A stretch of DNA of 26,088 bases from Planctomycetota bacterium (GCA_026692885.1 JAPLNJ010001230.1:1-26088); one strand, 5' to 3'; shown: positions 1-7,464, counted from the first letter of the stretch. Translations and numbers: made by a program. The notes: generated by a model not told the origin, from the letters alone.

Positions 1-543
1 CTGGGGACCGAACTGGCGACCATTCCGGCCCAGGTGCCCTATCTGTCCGCGGACCCGCAGTTGGTTGGGGATTGGCAGGACCGCCTCCGTGAAATCCCCG
101 GTTTCCGGGTGGGGATCAATTGGCAAGGCCGGCCCGGTCCGCTGCCCGTACCGATCGCAAGTGCTTCGACGAAACCCTCCTTGGCTCCCCGGAACTCGGC
201 CCAGGCGGCGCTGGCAGCTGCCGAACGCACGTTCCAGACGTCAGGGGCCCTCCCGTTCGAGGCGAGTCCGGCTAGGGATCCGTCCCAGGCCGGCCGCGAG
301 CGTCTGAAGGGCGCATTCACGATCGCGGTCGAGCGCATTCGACCCGATCCGAAGCAACTGTGTCGGGACTTCGATGCCGAGGAGTTGATCGTCCAGTTGC
401 CGACCGACGAACAACCGAGACTCGTCGAAAAGATCCGCAGCGGCCACCTGTCCGCGACCGAGACCGAGAGAGAAGCCGGTCGATTGAAGCACGGTCGTAC
501 CGGCCAAGCGGTGCGCGGTGTCCGCTCCGTGGTCCGTCGTTAG
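1..543 (+). pseudogene. Partial chimeric open frame beginning with a TPR-type glycosyltransferase fragment
   Basis: The frame is open from base 1, so its start lies outside the window; it stops with TAG at 541-543. The first 43 codons (1-129) read like the segment of TPR-repeat glycosyltransferase-like proteins that precedes the sugar-nucleotide fold: VPYLSADPQLVGDW, then IPGFRVGINWQG. In that family WQG is normally followed by a short polar stretch and a YRS-like motif. Here the frame runs into low-complexity Pro/Ala/Ser sequence, while a YRS is found in another frame near 148-157. That pattern suggests a frameshift followed by decay. The rest of the frame resembles a different protein (see 298-543). 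I infer a remnant rather than a working enzyme. The glycosyltransferase match is from recognition of the motif only, and a real fused protein of unknown role is the alternative. Confidence 0.5.
298..543 (+). pseudogene. Shortened ParB/Spo0J-like remnant
   Basis: Within the same open frame, codons from about 298 read AVERIRPDPKQLCRDFDAEEL. This resembles the start of the ParB nuclease-fold domain, where an IxPNPxQPRxxFDxxxL pattern is usual. It jumps at once to LPTDEQPRLVEKIRSGHLSA followed by TETERE, which resembles the ParB segment after the helix-turn-helix, usually an LSVRETE-like motif. The middle of the domain, including the catalytic-fold core and most of the DNA-binding region, is absent. 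If the recognition is right, this is an internally deleted remnant that cannot act as a CTP-dependent partition clamp. The last codons run into the flanking palindromic element, which supplies the stop codon. It could instead be an unrelated charged protein; both halves of the match are short. Confidence 0.35.
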
Positions 544-653
544 GCGAGCGGCAGCAAATAACTTACCCGTAGGTCGGCCTTTCCAGGCCGACCGGGACGG
601 TCTGGGAAGACCATCCTACATTGAGTTGGGTAAGTTATTTCCTGCCGCTCGCC
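543..653. repeat. MITE-like palindromic element, copy 1
   Basis: A 26-base terminal inverted repeat pairs 543-568 with 628-653, 25 of 26 positions matching. A looser match continues outwards to about 532 and 661. Between the arms are two small hairpins: 572-580 with 585-593 (9 bp, loop TTCC) and 599-603 with 608-612 (5 bp, loop GGGA). The whole unit can therefore fold as a cruciform with two side stems. There is no open frame for a transposase inside it. The same arm sequence (core GGCAGGAAATAACTTACCC) recurs at 17951-18045 and, more diverged, at 11085-11174. It sits directly on the end of the decayed frame to its left. Confidence 0.85.
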
Positions 654-999
654 TTACGTCGTGGGGCCGGCTACGGTCGCCAGCACCAGCCCGACGCGCA
701 AGTCTTGAAGTGGCGAATTCTGGCGTGGTGCGGCATGGAGTACCGCAAAGCGGTTATGTCTGATAGCCCAGGGTTGCCGCGCAGCGGCTACCCTGGGACG
801 CGGCGGCGAGTGCCTTCCGCCCGTACCCCAACGGGGTTCCGTCGCGCGGTAGCCCCACCATGACACAACCCCGTTGGGGTAGAAGAGGGAACTGCGGCGA
901 CCGAACCCAGGGTAGCTGCGTAACCCTGGGCTGTGGGACACAACGCCGTTGGCGTACGAATACGGCCACAAACCGCCACGTTGCGGTGGCGTGGGGCGC
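654..999. repeat. Gene-free stretch filled with nested palindromes
   Basis: No convincing gene is seen. The stretch holds several palindromes of different families. 767-797 is a hairpin with CCCAGGG and CCCTGGG ends. 824-838 pairs with 867-881 over 15 bases (TACCCCAACGGGGTT type), and each arm is itself nearly self-complementary. A second CCCAGGG...CCCTGGG hairpin at about 906-931 mirrors the one at 767-797, so the block 767-933 is one large nested palindrome. Further small palindromes of the AACGCCGTTGGCG and CCGCCACGTTGCGGTGG type follow at about 941-990 and reach the 3' end of the helicase gene on the other strand. Such blocks resemble intergenic repeat clusters in planctomycete genomes. 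A role in transcript ends is possible but not shown. Confidence 0.7.
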
Positions 1000-3822
1000 T
1001 CATCGCCCACACCGGTGGGATAGCGTTCGGAGGATCACATCGAGAACCGTATCCAGATGCTGGCCCACATCTGCGGCGAGGAACCGCAGCACGAAGTAGC
1101 CGTTCTCCTGTAAGAAAAGATCTTTGCGACGGTCGCGACGGTAAGCCTCGGCATTGGCCAAGTGCTGACCGCCGTCGAGTTCGACGGCGATGCGGGCATC
1201 CGCACACAGCAAGTCCACTTCCATGTGCCCCCACCCGTCAAAGGGAATCGGCAAGTGGACGTTGAGGCGGAATCGCCCGGCGGTTTCCGACAGCGTCTCG
1301 AGTCGCCGGTAAAGGAACGCCTCGGTGGCACTTCGCGCACGCTCCAGGCCTTCGGCATCCGGAGGGACGATGGGTGCCGCGTGGACGAACAGGTTTGCCA
1401 GCGGCTGATCGACGCCGTCACGAACCAATCGCCGCACGCTGGCCGCGTACTCGCTTTTCCACTGGGGATCGACGGGCAGCGGGACTTCGGCGGGCCAGCC
1501 CGGCACCGCACTGGCGGGCAACAGAATCGTATATCCTACAGCTCCATAGCCACGGCAGCGCCGATCGAACATCCGGGACAGCATGGGCACATTCAAATCG
1601 GCGTAGTCGACCACACGCACCTCGCGTTTGCCGTGATACAGGCGATGTAATCTGCCGACGTACTGGGCAATCGTCCCGCGCCAGGAGACCGGTAGCGTTA
1701 GGAACAGGGTATCCAACCGCGCGTCATCAAAGCCTTCGCCAATATATCGCCCGGTGGCGAGCAGGACGCGATCCTCGTGCTCGGGAATGGCCGCCAAGCG
1801 AGCGATGATGGCCTGGGCCTCCTTGGGCCGCACGCCGCCGCGCAACACAATCAGGTGGCGAATGCTGGACGACAATCGAGCAGCCAGGCTGTCGAGATGC
1901 TCATTGCGTTCGGTCAAGACCAGCGGCGAGCGGCCTTCCCGGACGGCCTGCACCACTTCGTCGCAGATGACCTGATTGCGCTGGTCGTCTGCAATCAGTT
2001 CGCTGTACAGATCCTGGAACTGGATTCGCAGATCCGGATCGGCTGCTTCCAACGGGCGAAACGACGTGGGACGGACCAGTACGATGTGCTGAAAAGGACG
2101 TGCCGCCGCCTGGGCTTTCGCGTCGACATGGTAGCGAACGGGGCCACACTGCATGAAGATGATCGGATGGTGGCCGTCCTTGCGCGTGAGTGTGGCAGAC
2201 AGCCCCGTGACGAATCTTGCCTTCGCCCGGCGGACCACCTGCTCAAAGCTCTGGGCGGACAGATGGTGACACTCATCCACGATCAGCTGGCCGTATGCTC
2301 CCACGCAGTCGTTGACAACGCCCTTGCGCACCAGGCTTTGAATGAGCGCGACATCCAGCGCGCCGGTGGGCTTTCTTTGGCCGCCTCCGATTCGGCCAAT
2401 GGCTTTTGACGGCAGCTCAAGAAACACTGCCAAACGTTCTACCCACTGTTCCAGTAACTGACGACGATGTACGAGAACCAGGGTATTGACGCCGCGTTTT
2501 GCGATGAGCCACGCAGCAATCACGGTCTTTCCGAAAGCGGTCGTGGCAGACAGAACGCCCGTGTCGTGGGCCAGCATCGCGCGGGCGGCGGTCTCTTGCT
2601 CGGACCACAATTCACCGTGGAATTCGACATTCAGAGGCGTACCGACGCATCGTTCATCTCGAATGGCTGTGGCGATGTCCAGGTCGGAAAGAAGCTGCTC
2701 CACGTCTTCCAAGCAGCCGCGTGGCACACCGAGATGCTGGGCATGATCTTCGGCGCAGCCGATGATACGCGGCTTGTCATACGTTGGCAGACGCATCGCC
2801 TGCGCCTTGTAGAACTCTGGATTCTGAAAGGCCGCCAGACGAAGCAGTCGATTCCGCAGGCCCGGTGGTAATTGATCCTTGGCGATATAGATCTGGTCGC
2901 CAAGAGTCAGTTCCAAGCTCTCCGGCAACGGCCCGGCCACAGGAAGTTCCTTTCGACGGCGCGAGGGAGGCGTAGCCCAAGGCTCGGCATCCTCCTCGTC
3001 CGCCAAGGCCAGGCGAACGCCCATCACACGTCCGCGTCTCTCCGCATCACCAACGAGCTGCTCAACGGTGGGGCGAGCGAGCTTGCCGACCGTTGACAGG
3101 AAAGCCCATGGATCGGAATAGGGCAGCCCCTGTTCGTCCAAGAAGATGCTATTCCCGCTGTCCCGCGGTTGTTTCTGCAACGGCAGGGCAATCAGATTGC
3201 CAAAACCACCTTGCGGCAGGGTGTCTTGATTCGGGAAGAACCGGTCATAGGAATCCAAGCCGATATCCGGTCGCCGTTCCATGGTTTCGGTCAGCAGGTG
3301 TGAACCTAGCCTGCGTGCCAACGCGGCAGGGATGGCCTCCTGGAAGAACAGCCAAACATGTCCGCCATTGCCGGAACGCGATCGCTCCAGAACCGCCGCC
3401 ACGTGCATGCGGCGGCAGGTCTCCAGGATGGCACCGGCATCTTCCTGCCAATGCGTCTTGTCGAAATCGGCAGCTAAGAAGAAGCAGGTTTCGTCACGTA
3501 GCATCGGGTAGACGCCCATGACGAAATCGCGGCCGATATCATCGCGGCCCGAGAGGTGCCAGCGAATCACATCGTCAGTGACGGGCAGGAAGCTGCGGTG
3601 TTGGCAGTCGGCGCACTTGACCCTGGGCTTCTGGCACGTGCCTGGAACCCACTCATTGGCGCAGGCAGGTTGATAGCCGGACTTGCCGGACTTGCGACTC
3701 TCAAAGCGACGAGGATAGACATCCTCACGTCCACGGAAGAGCGAGCGAAACAGAGCGATCTTGGCTTCCGGTGCGGACTGACGATGGACAGGATCGTGTG
3801 TTGCGTCCATCGGAAATAGCAT
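1000..3822 (-). CDS. TOTE-type archaeo-eukaryotic primase / SF2 helicase / DUF559-like nuclease fusion
   Basis: This 940-aa protein joins three enzymatic parts. Residues about 20-245 match the primase domain named for TOTE conflict systems: a Cys cluster (C54, C63, C70, C73) that may bind zinc, the metal-binding pair D119/D121 in FLAADFDKTHW, SRSGNGGHVWLFF around H155, and SYDRFFPNQDTLPQGGFGNL with LIALPLQ. Residues about 405-770 form a superfamily 2 helicase: Walker A TAFGKT near 430, DECHH near 516, GLSAT, and motif VI QYVGRLHRL near 722. Residues about 825-935 resemble a DUF559/restriction-like nuclease with MEVDLLCA and VELDGGQH. All expected catalytic residues appear present. ATG at 3822 is used; M5 is an alternative, and neither has a clear ribosome site. 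Family knowledge suggests a role in conflict with foreign DNA; the DNA target is unknown. No partner gene is adjacent, and repeats flank its 3' side. Confidence 0.88.
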   Translation of the reverse strand: MLFPMDATHDPVHRQSAPEAKIALFRSLFRGREDVYPRRFESRKSGKSGYQPACANEWVPGTCQKPRVKCADCQHRSFLPVTDDVIRWHLSGRDDIGRDFVMGVYPMLRDETCFFLAADFDKTHWQEDAGAILETCRRMHVAAVLERSRSGNGGHVWLFFQEAIPAALARRLGSHLLTETMERRPDIGLDSYDRFFPNQDTLPQGGFGNLIALPLQKQPRDSGNSIFLDEQGLPYSDPWAFLSTVGKLARPTVEQLVGDAERRGRVMGVRLALADEEDAEPWATPPSRRRKELPVAGPLPESLELTLGDQIYIAKDQLPPGLRNRLLRLAAFQNPEFYKAQAMRLPTYDKPRIIGCAEDHAQHLGVPRGCLEDVEQLLSDLDIATAIRDERCVGTPLNVEFHGELWSEQETAARAMLAHDTGVLSATTAFGKTVIAAWLIAKRGVNTLVLVHRRQLLEQWVERLAVFLELPSKAIGRIGGGQRKPTGALDVALIQSLVRKGVVNDCVGAYGQLIVDECHHLSAQSFEQVVRRAKARFVTGLSATLTRKDGHHPIIFMQCGPVRYHVDAKAQAAARPFQHIVLVRPTSFRPLEAADPDLRIQFQDLYSELIADDQRNQVICDEVVQAVREGRSPLVLTERNEHLDSLAARLSSSIRHLIVLRGGVRPKEAQAIIARLAAIPEHEDRVLLATGRYIGEGFDDARLDTLFLTLPVSWRGTIAQYVGRLHRLYHGKREVRVVDYADLNVPMLSRMFDRRCRGYGAVGYTILLPASAVPGWPAEVPLPVDPQWKSEYAASVRRLVRDGVDQPLANLFVHAAPIVPPDAEGLERARSATEAFLYRRLETLSETAGRFRLNVHLPIPFDGWGHMEVDLLCADARIAVELDGGQHLANAEAYRRDRRKDLFLQENGYFVLRFLAADVGQHLDTVLDVILRTLSHRCGR

Positions 3823-4002
3823 ACCAGGGCAGGCGGGTGGTGTCAGGGATGGTCAATAAATCGATGTTGCACGAAATCGCCAAACTGCACATGATACCGG
3901 TTCGCAAGACCCTTGACCAATCTGGACTCATCCGACGTCCACGGGCTGGAAGGATTCCCGCCCCAGGGTGTGTCTCGTCGTGCAAGCATGGAGGCTTAGC
4001 GC

Positions 4003-4749
4003 ATGCACCTACAACGAATGTCCGGTGGGTTGTCGTTCGTCGCGCTGGCGGCGGCGTTGTTCTTCGTCCTCGGTTGCGGGTCGGGCAAGGAGCGGCCGGC
4101 GGCGAGCATCGGTATCGAGTCGGAGACGAAATCAGCCGACGGCAGCGGGTCGCCCTTCGCGGTTACGGAACCCGTGCAGGTGCTGGCGAGCGATCCTTCG
4201 CCCAGAACGGCGGCCTCGAAACGGGTCCAATCACCCGTCTTTCCGGAAGTGGTGATGAAGACCAGCCAAGGGGAGATCCGCATCCGGCTGAACGCGGAAA
4301 AGGCCCCGACCACCGTCGACAATTTCTTGGCCAACTACGTCGAGCGGAAGTTCTACGATCAGACGGTGCTCCACTATGTGGATCAGGGCTTCATGATTGC
4401 CGGGGGCGGCTACACGGCTGATCTGCAACCCAAAGCCACACGGGCCTACATCCGCAGCGAAGCGGACAATGGTCTGAAGAACCTTCGGGGTACGATCGCC
4501 ATGGCCCGGCTGCCGGAACACGCCGACAGCGGCACGTCCCAATTCTTCCTCAACCTCGTAGACAATCCGGCCCTGGATTTCCAGGACCACGATTCGGCGG
4601 ACAAGTATGGCTACTGCGTATTTGGGGAGGTGGTGGCGGGGATGGACGTGGTCGACCGCATCGCCGAAGTGTCCGTCGTAGACAAGGATCAGTTTCCCAA
4701 GACGCCGGTCCAGCCGGTTATCGTCGAATCGGTGCAGCGGGTGCGGTAA
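4003..4749 (+). CDS. Cyclophilin-type peptidyl-prolyl isomerase, lipoprotein, with altered active site
   Basis: The 248-aa product starts at ATG 4003, eight bases after GGAGG at 3990-3994. The N-terminus is a lipoprotein signal: hydrophobic run, then LGC with C25 as the likely lipidated residue, so the protein should be tethered to a membrane outside the cytoplasm. A polar linker runs to about residue 80. The cyclophilin fold follows, with VVMKTSQGEIRI, QGFMIAGGG, GTIAMAR, SQFFLNLVDNPALDF and FGEVVAGMDVVDRI in the usual order. In cyclophilins the catalytic arginine sits in an FHR motif. Here the position reads LHY with Y125 in place of Arg, so proline isomerisation may be weak or lost and the protein may act mainly by binding or as a chaperone. 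It is divergent from the helicase gene upstream and convergent with the pilin downstream. Confidence 0.9.
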   Translation: MHLQRMSGGLSFVALAAALFFVLGCGSGKERPAASIGIESETKSADGSGSPFAVTEPVQVLASDPSPRTAASKRVQSPVFPEVVMKTSQGEIRIRLNAEKAPTTVDNFLANYVERKFYDQTVLHYVDQGFMIAGGGYTADLQPKATRAYIRSEADNGLKNLRGTIAMARLPEHADSGTSQFFLNLVDNPALDFQDHDSADKYGYCVFGEVVAGMDVVDRIAEVSVVDKDQFPKTPVQPVIVESVQRVR

Positions 4750-4833
4750 GACCTGTTTGGTGCTGGCATCACCCGGGCCGAGTTCTTGCAAATTCGGCCG
4801 CCTGGCCGCCAACCGGCGCCGAAGACCTTGCTG

Positions 4834-4942
4834 CTAGCAGTCTGTCCACGAGTTGCTCCAAACCACAAGATGTTGCGGTTTGCTTGCGACGCTAGCCATA
4901 TCACCCGTTGTGCAAGCTGGCAATTCGTGGACAGACTTCTAG
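4834..4942. repeat. 22-bp inverted repeat between convergent genes
   Basis: Bases 4834-4855 pair with 4921-4942, 20 of 22 positions matching (core TCTGTCCACGA), around a 65-base loop. The right arm covers the pilin stop codon at 4939-4941. The position between two convergent genes would suit a two-way transcript end, but the loop is long and there is no T-run, so a short mobile palindrome is equally likely. Confidence 0.6.
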
Positions 4943-5151
4943 TCGCTAGTTCTGTTACCCTTAATACTCGTCACTCTTTGGTCCGCTACCGTCATCGCTG
5001 CGGAAGCCTTGCCGAATGAATCTCTCAGTCGGACGCCTGTCGTCTTCACCGCGAAAATACATGTCAGCGCGATGAGCGCCAAGAGCAAGGCATACTCGAC
5101 CATCGTCGCGCCAGTCCTGTCTCGAACGAACTGTTTGAAGAACGTAGACAT
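4939..5151 (-). CDS. Flp-family type IVb prepilin
   Basis: A 70-aa protein with the layout of Flp pilins: a short charged leader (MSTFFKQFVRDRTG), then ATMVEYALLLALIALTCIFA. Cleavage after G14 by a prepilin peptidase would leave Glu at +5 and Tyr at +6 of the mature protein, the hallmark of Flp/Tad pilins, followed by one hydrophobic helix that packs the pilus core. The mature length of 56 residues is typical. No Tad machinery (ATPase, secretin, prepilin peptidase) lies in the window, so assembly would rely on genes elsewhere. No clear ribosome site precedes ATG 5151. The gene converges with the cyclophilin gene and its stop codon lies inside an inverted repeat. The family call is firm; whether it is expressed is not shown. 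Confidence 0.88.
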   Translation of the reverse strand: MSTFFKQFVRDRTGATMVEYALLLALIALTCIFAVKTTGVRLRDSFGKASAAMTVADQRVTSIKGNRTSD

Positions 5152-5581
5152 GGTTCAAGCTCACAACAGGTGCTGTCGCAAACGAGACAGGAGTATCGCC
5201 GCTGGACGCCAAATCGGCGGGTGACTACAGAAACAATCCAGATTCTTGACCTTCCTGCTAGTGCAAGTGTCACGCCAAGGAGGATTTGGGGTCAGCAGAA
5301 AGATGCGGCCACAATTCGCGTCCCTCCGGTCTACTCGCCTCAACATGTCCCAGGATAGACAGTTAGTTTATGTCGAGGGCGAAGATTTTTTCGACTTATG
5401 CTCCCTGCTATTTGTCTGAGGACAACCGTCTCTATCGCGCGAGCGCAAACCAGCGGTTGCGATCTGCTTCCGGTTGGTTGGCGCCAACCCGCGTCAGTTG
5501 ACGCAAGAAACTCGCACACCCGACCCCCAGCCAGGGCTGCGCAAAATTGTATCCCAGAGAGTCCTTGCCATGGTGAGATCT
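5152..5581. other. Gene-free stretch upstream of the pilin
   Basis: No open frame here looks like a gene. The part next to 5152 should carry the pilin promoter, but I cannot pick -35/-10 boxes with confidence. Two small adjacent palindromes are visible: 5476-5489 (GGTTGGCGCCAACC, fully self-complementary) and 5491-5504 (GCGTCA, two-base loop, TGACGC). Nothing else is recognised. Confidence 0.5.
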
Positions 5582-5824
5582 GGTCCGGCTTTTGTTCCAG
5601 CTTGGCATGCCGGGTCCCCATCCGGGCTTGCCCCGGTGGAATTAGGTTTCGTACACTACGTCGGCAGACGCCAGCCGTGTTGTCTTCCGCCGCCTCCCTC
5701 CCGCCGCCTCCGGCGGCGGGAGGGAGGCGGCGGAAGAAGTGAGGCGGTTGCGGACCCGTGGCGTAGTCCAGAAACCTCGCTCCACCGGGGCAAGCCCCGA
5801 TGGGGGCGGAACGAAAACAGGACC
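5582..5824. repeat. Long nested inverted repeat with a perfect 25-bp central hairpin
   Basis: The centre is a perfect 25-bp stem, 5684-5708 with 5712-5736, closed by three bases (TCC) and made of CCGCCTCCCTCCCGCC-type sequence. Outside it, AGGTTTC...CTACG near 5644-5660 is mirrored near 5762-5778, then 5616-5640 pairs with 5781-5805 (24 of 25), and 5582-5598 pairs with 5808-5824 (14 of 17). The element spans about 243 bases. It carries no protein-coding frame of its own and has no T-run after the stem, so it is better read as a non-autonomous mobile palindrome than as a terminator. Confidence 0.8.
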
Positions 5825-5905
5825 ATTTGTTTGACGCCCGACTCCCCAATTTTGCGAGGCCCGCCCCTAGCAACACGTCTTGGCAGTTGCGCATTTCGTC
5901 GGGGA

Positions 5906-5988
5906 GTAGCCGAATTCGTGAGAATTCGGAGTCTGCGGTGGTCGTTGGCCCCGGCGAGAACACCCTGAATTCTTACGAATTCGGCTAC
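5906..5988. repeat. Palindromic element with EcoRI-like GAATTC arms
   Basis: Bases 5906-5927 pair with 5967-5988, 21 of 22 positions matching. Each arm contains two GAATTC motifs, spaced GAATTCGTGAGAATTC on the left. The loop contains GGTGGTCGTTGGCCCC and GGCGAGAACACC. It is separate from the element at 5582-5824 by sequence. No coding capacity is seen. The remaining bases to 6219 hold the 5' flank of the inositol-phosphatase gene, and no other feature there is firm. Confidence 0.75.
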
Positions 5989-6219
5989 GCACAACTTCAA
6001 AGCCTCTGGTCGGAGCGTTGCAGGATGCGTGTCCACGTCTATAATCCGTCCGTGGGGCCAACGGCGATCTTGACCTGCGTTCAATCGCAGGAAGTATTTT
6101 TCTCTGGGAACTGTCGTTCGGCCGAGCATCCGACTGCTGGCGGGTCATGGCCAGGAAATCGTAGGCGAACCCTAGGCGACGCGAACCGTCGGCCGCCTCT
6201 CACGCTGGAACAGGTAATC

Positions 6220-7026
6220 ATGCGGAAATATTTGGTGGTTTGCGAAGCAGCTGCTCGTGCCGGTGGGCAAGTGCTCCTGGATTGGCAGGAGCGATTCCAC
6301 ACGAAGCAGAAGGGACCCAAGGACGTCGTCACAGAAGCCGATTTGGCGTCGCAGAAGATGATTCGAAAGATTCTTCTGGGAGCCTTTCCTGACCATCAGT
6401 TCCTGGGAGAAGAAGCGGAATCGAGCCGTCCGTCGAGACGGAAGCCGGTATCTGCCGCCCGATCCGCCTATCGGTGGATTGTTGACCCCTTGGATGGAAC
6501 CGCCAACTACGTGCATCATCTGCCTGCCTACGCCGTCTCGATCGGCTTGGAGCGAGGCGGAAAGCCCTTGGTAGGTGTGGTTTTCGACCCGCTTTCAGGT
6601 GAATGCTTTTCGGCCGTGCGAGGCCGGGGCGCATTTCTGAACGATCAGCCGATTCGGCCCACCCGCTGCCGTCGCCTGGAGGAGGCCTTGATGGGTGTAA
6701 GCTTGTCGGCCAACGTGCCTCGCGGCTCGTGCGAGGTGCGTCGCTTCCTGGAAGTTATGCACGGCTGCCAAGCCATTCGACGCCTAGGTTCTGCTGCCTT
6801 GAGTCTCTGTTATGTGGCCTGCGGTCGCTTGGACGGCTACTTTGGAGCCGGGGTCAAGAGCTGGGACATGGCGGCTGGTGCGGTGATCCTGCGGGAGGCA
6901 GGCGGGGTTCTCACCACCGCCTCGGGCGAACCGTTCCGGCTGGATTGTCCCGAGTTTGCGTCGGCTGCGACTGAAAAACTGCACGGGGAGCTGATGCAAG
7001 CGTTCGCGCAAGTGGAATCGGCCTGA
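6220..7026 (+). CDS. Inositol-monophosphatase family phosphatase
   Basis: A 268-aa protein, the usual length for this family of Mg-dependent, Li-sensitive sugar-phosphate phosphatases. The metal-site motifs are all present in order: VTEAD at 37-41, GEE at 63-65, WIVDPLDGTANYVHHLPAY with DPLDGT at 89-94, and SWDMAAGAVILREAGG with D216. It should be an active cytoplasmic phosphatase. The substrate could be myo-inositol 1-phosphate, histidinol phosphate, 3'-phosphoadenosine 5'-phosphate or fructose 1,6-bisphosphate, and sequence alone does not settle this. I chose ATG 6220 because the family begins just there and a weak AGGT lies a few bases before it. The frame stays open back to 5800, but that part covers a palindromic element and has no family match. 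Neighbours give no pathway clue; repeats lie on both sides. Confidence 0.92.
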   Translation: MRKYLVVCEAAARAGGQVLLDWQERFHTKQKGPKDVVTEADLASQKMIRKILLGAFPDHQFLGEEAESSRPSRRKPVSAARSAYRWIVDPLDGTANYVHHLPAYAVSIGLERGGKPLVGVVFDPLSGECFSAVRGRGAFLNDQPIRPTRCRRLEEALMGVSLSANVPRGSCEVRRFLEVMHGCQAIRRLGSAALSLCYVACGRLDGYFGAGVKSWDMAAGAVILREAGGVLTTASGEPFRLDCPEFASAATEKLHGELMQAFAQVESA

Positions 7027-7081
7027 TCGCGTTGCCGGTGATTCGAGGCGTGATCCACCCGACCAAGAAGGCGACGTAAGT

Positions 7082-7404
7082 GGCTGTCAAGAAACAACTC
7101 CGTGATTTCGTTGTCGAGCGGACTTCAGTCCCACTGCTGTGAACATCTTTGCCGTTGTCCAAAATCCGTGAATCGCTCTGGTTACGAGGCTCTGCCTCGT
7201 GACCCACTGGACGCGAGGCTCTGCCTCGCACACAGGCCGGCGGAGCCGGCAAGGCAGTGCGTTCCCAGGCAGAGCCTGGGAACGAGGGTTTCCAAGATGT
7301 TCCCAGCAGTGGGACTTCAGTCCGCTCAGGCGGAATGAATTCCGCTCTACGATGAATTTGTGCCCGACATGAATTCCGCCTTACGACGTTGTTTCTTGAC
7401 AGCC
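7082..7404. repeat. MITE-like element with 17-bp perfect ends and internal hairpins
   Basis: The ends 7082-7098 and 7388-7404 are perfect inverted repeats (GGCTGTCAAGAAACAAC). Inside, 7116-7139 pairs with 7304-7327 (22 of 24), continuing as 7141-7149 with 7294-7302. The core holds a run of small stems: 7185-7199 and 7214-7228 are identical CGAGGCTCTGCCTCG hairpins, and 7261-7270 pairs perfectly with 7274-7283. The outer layer therefore looks like one element and the core like a second repeat family inserted into it. Hairpins of the GAGGC-agag-GCCTC type are, to my knowledge, common in planctomycete and cyanobacterial intergenic DNA. No transposase is encoded. Together with the two repeats downstream it fills the gap between the phosphatase gene and the giant operon. 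Confidence 0.8.
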
Positions 7405-7464
7405 CCTACACTAAGCTGAGGCGGGCGCCAGCCCAATGCCACGTACTTTGCACTCGGACATGGT

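Noticed and set aside
1000..5151. A multi-gene defence island around the primase-helicase-nuclease gene
   Set aside because: The neighbours are a cyclophilin, a pilin and repeats. No methylase, toxin or second effector gene is visible.
5684..5736. The 25-bp hairpin as a Rho-independent terminator
   Set aside because: No T-run on either side and no gene ending next to it; it is the core of a larger inverted repeat.
6074..6101. A 6-bp stem followed by ATTTTT, like a weak terminator
   Set aside because: No plus-strand gene ends upstream and the T-run is separated from the stem by several bases.
5800..6219. Extension of the phosphatase frame 140 codons upstream of ATG 6220
   Set aside because: The extension covers a palindromic element and has no similarity to the family, whose N-terminus fits the start at 6220.
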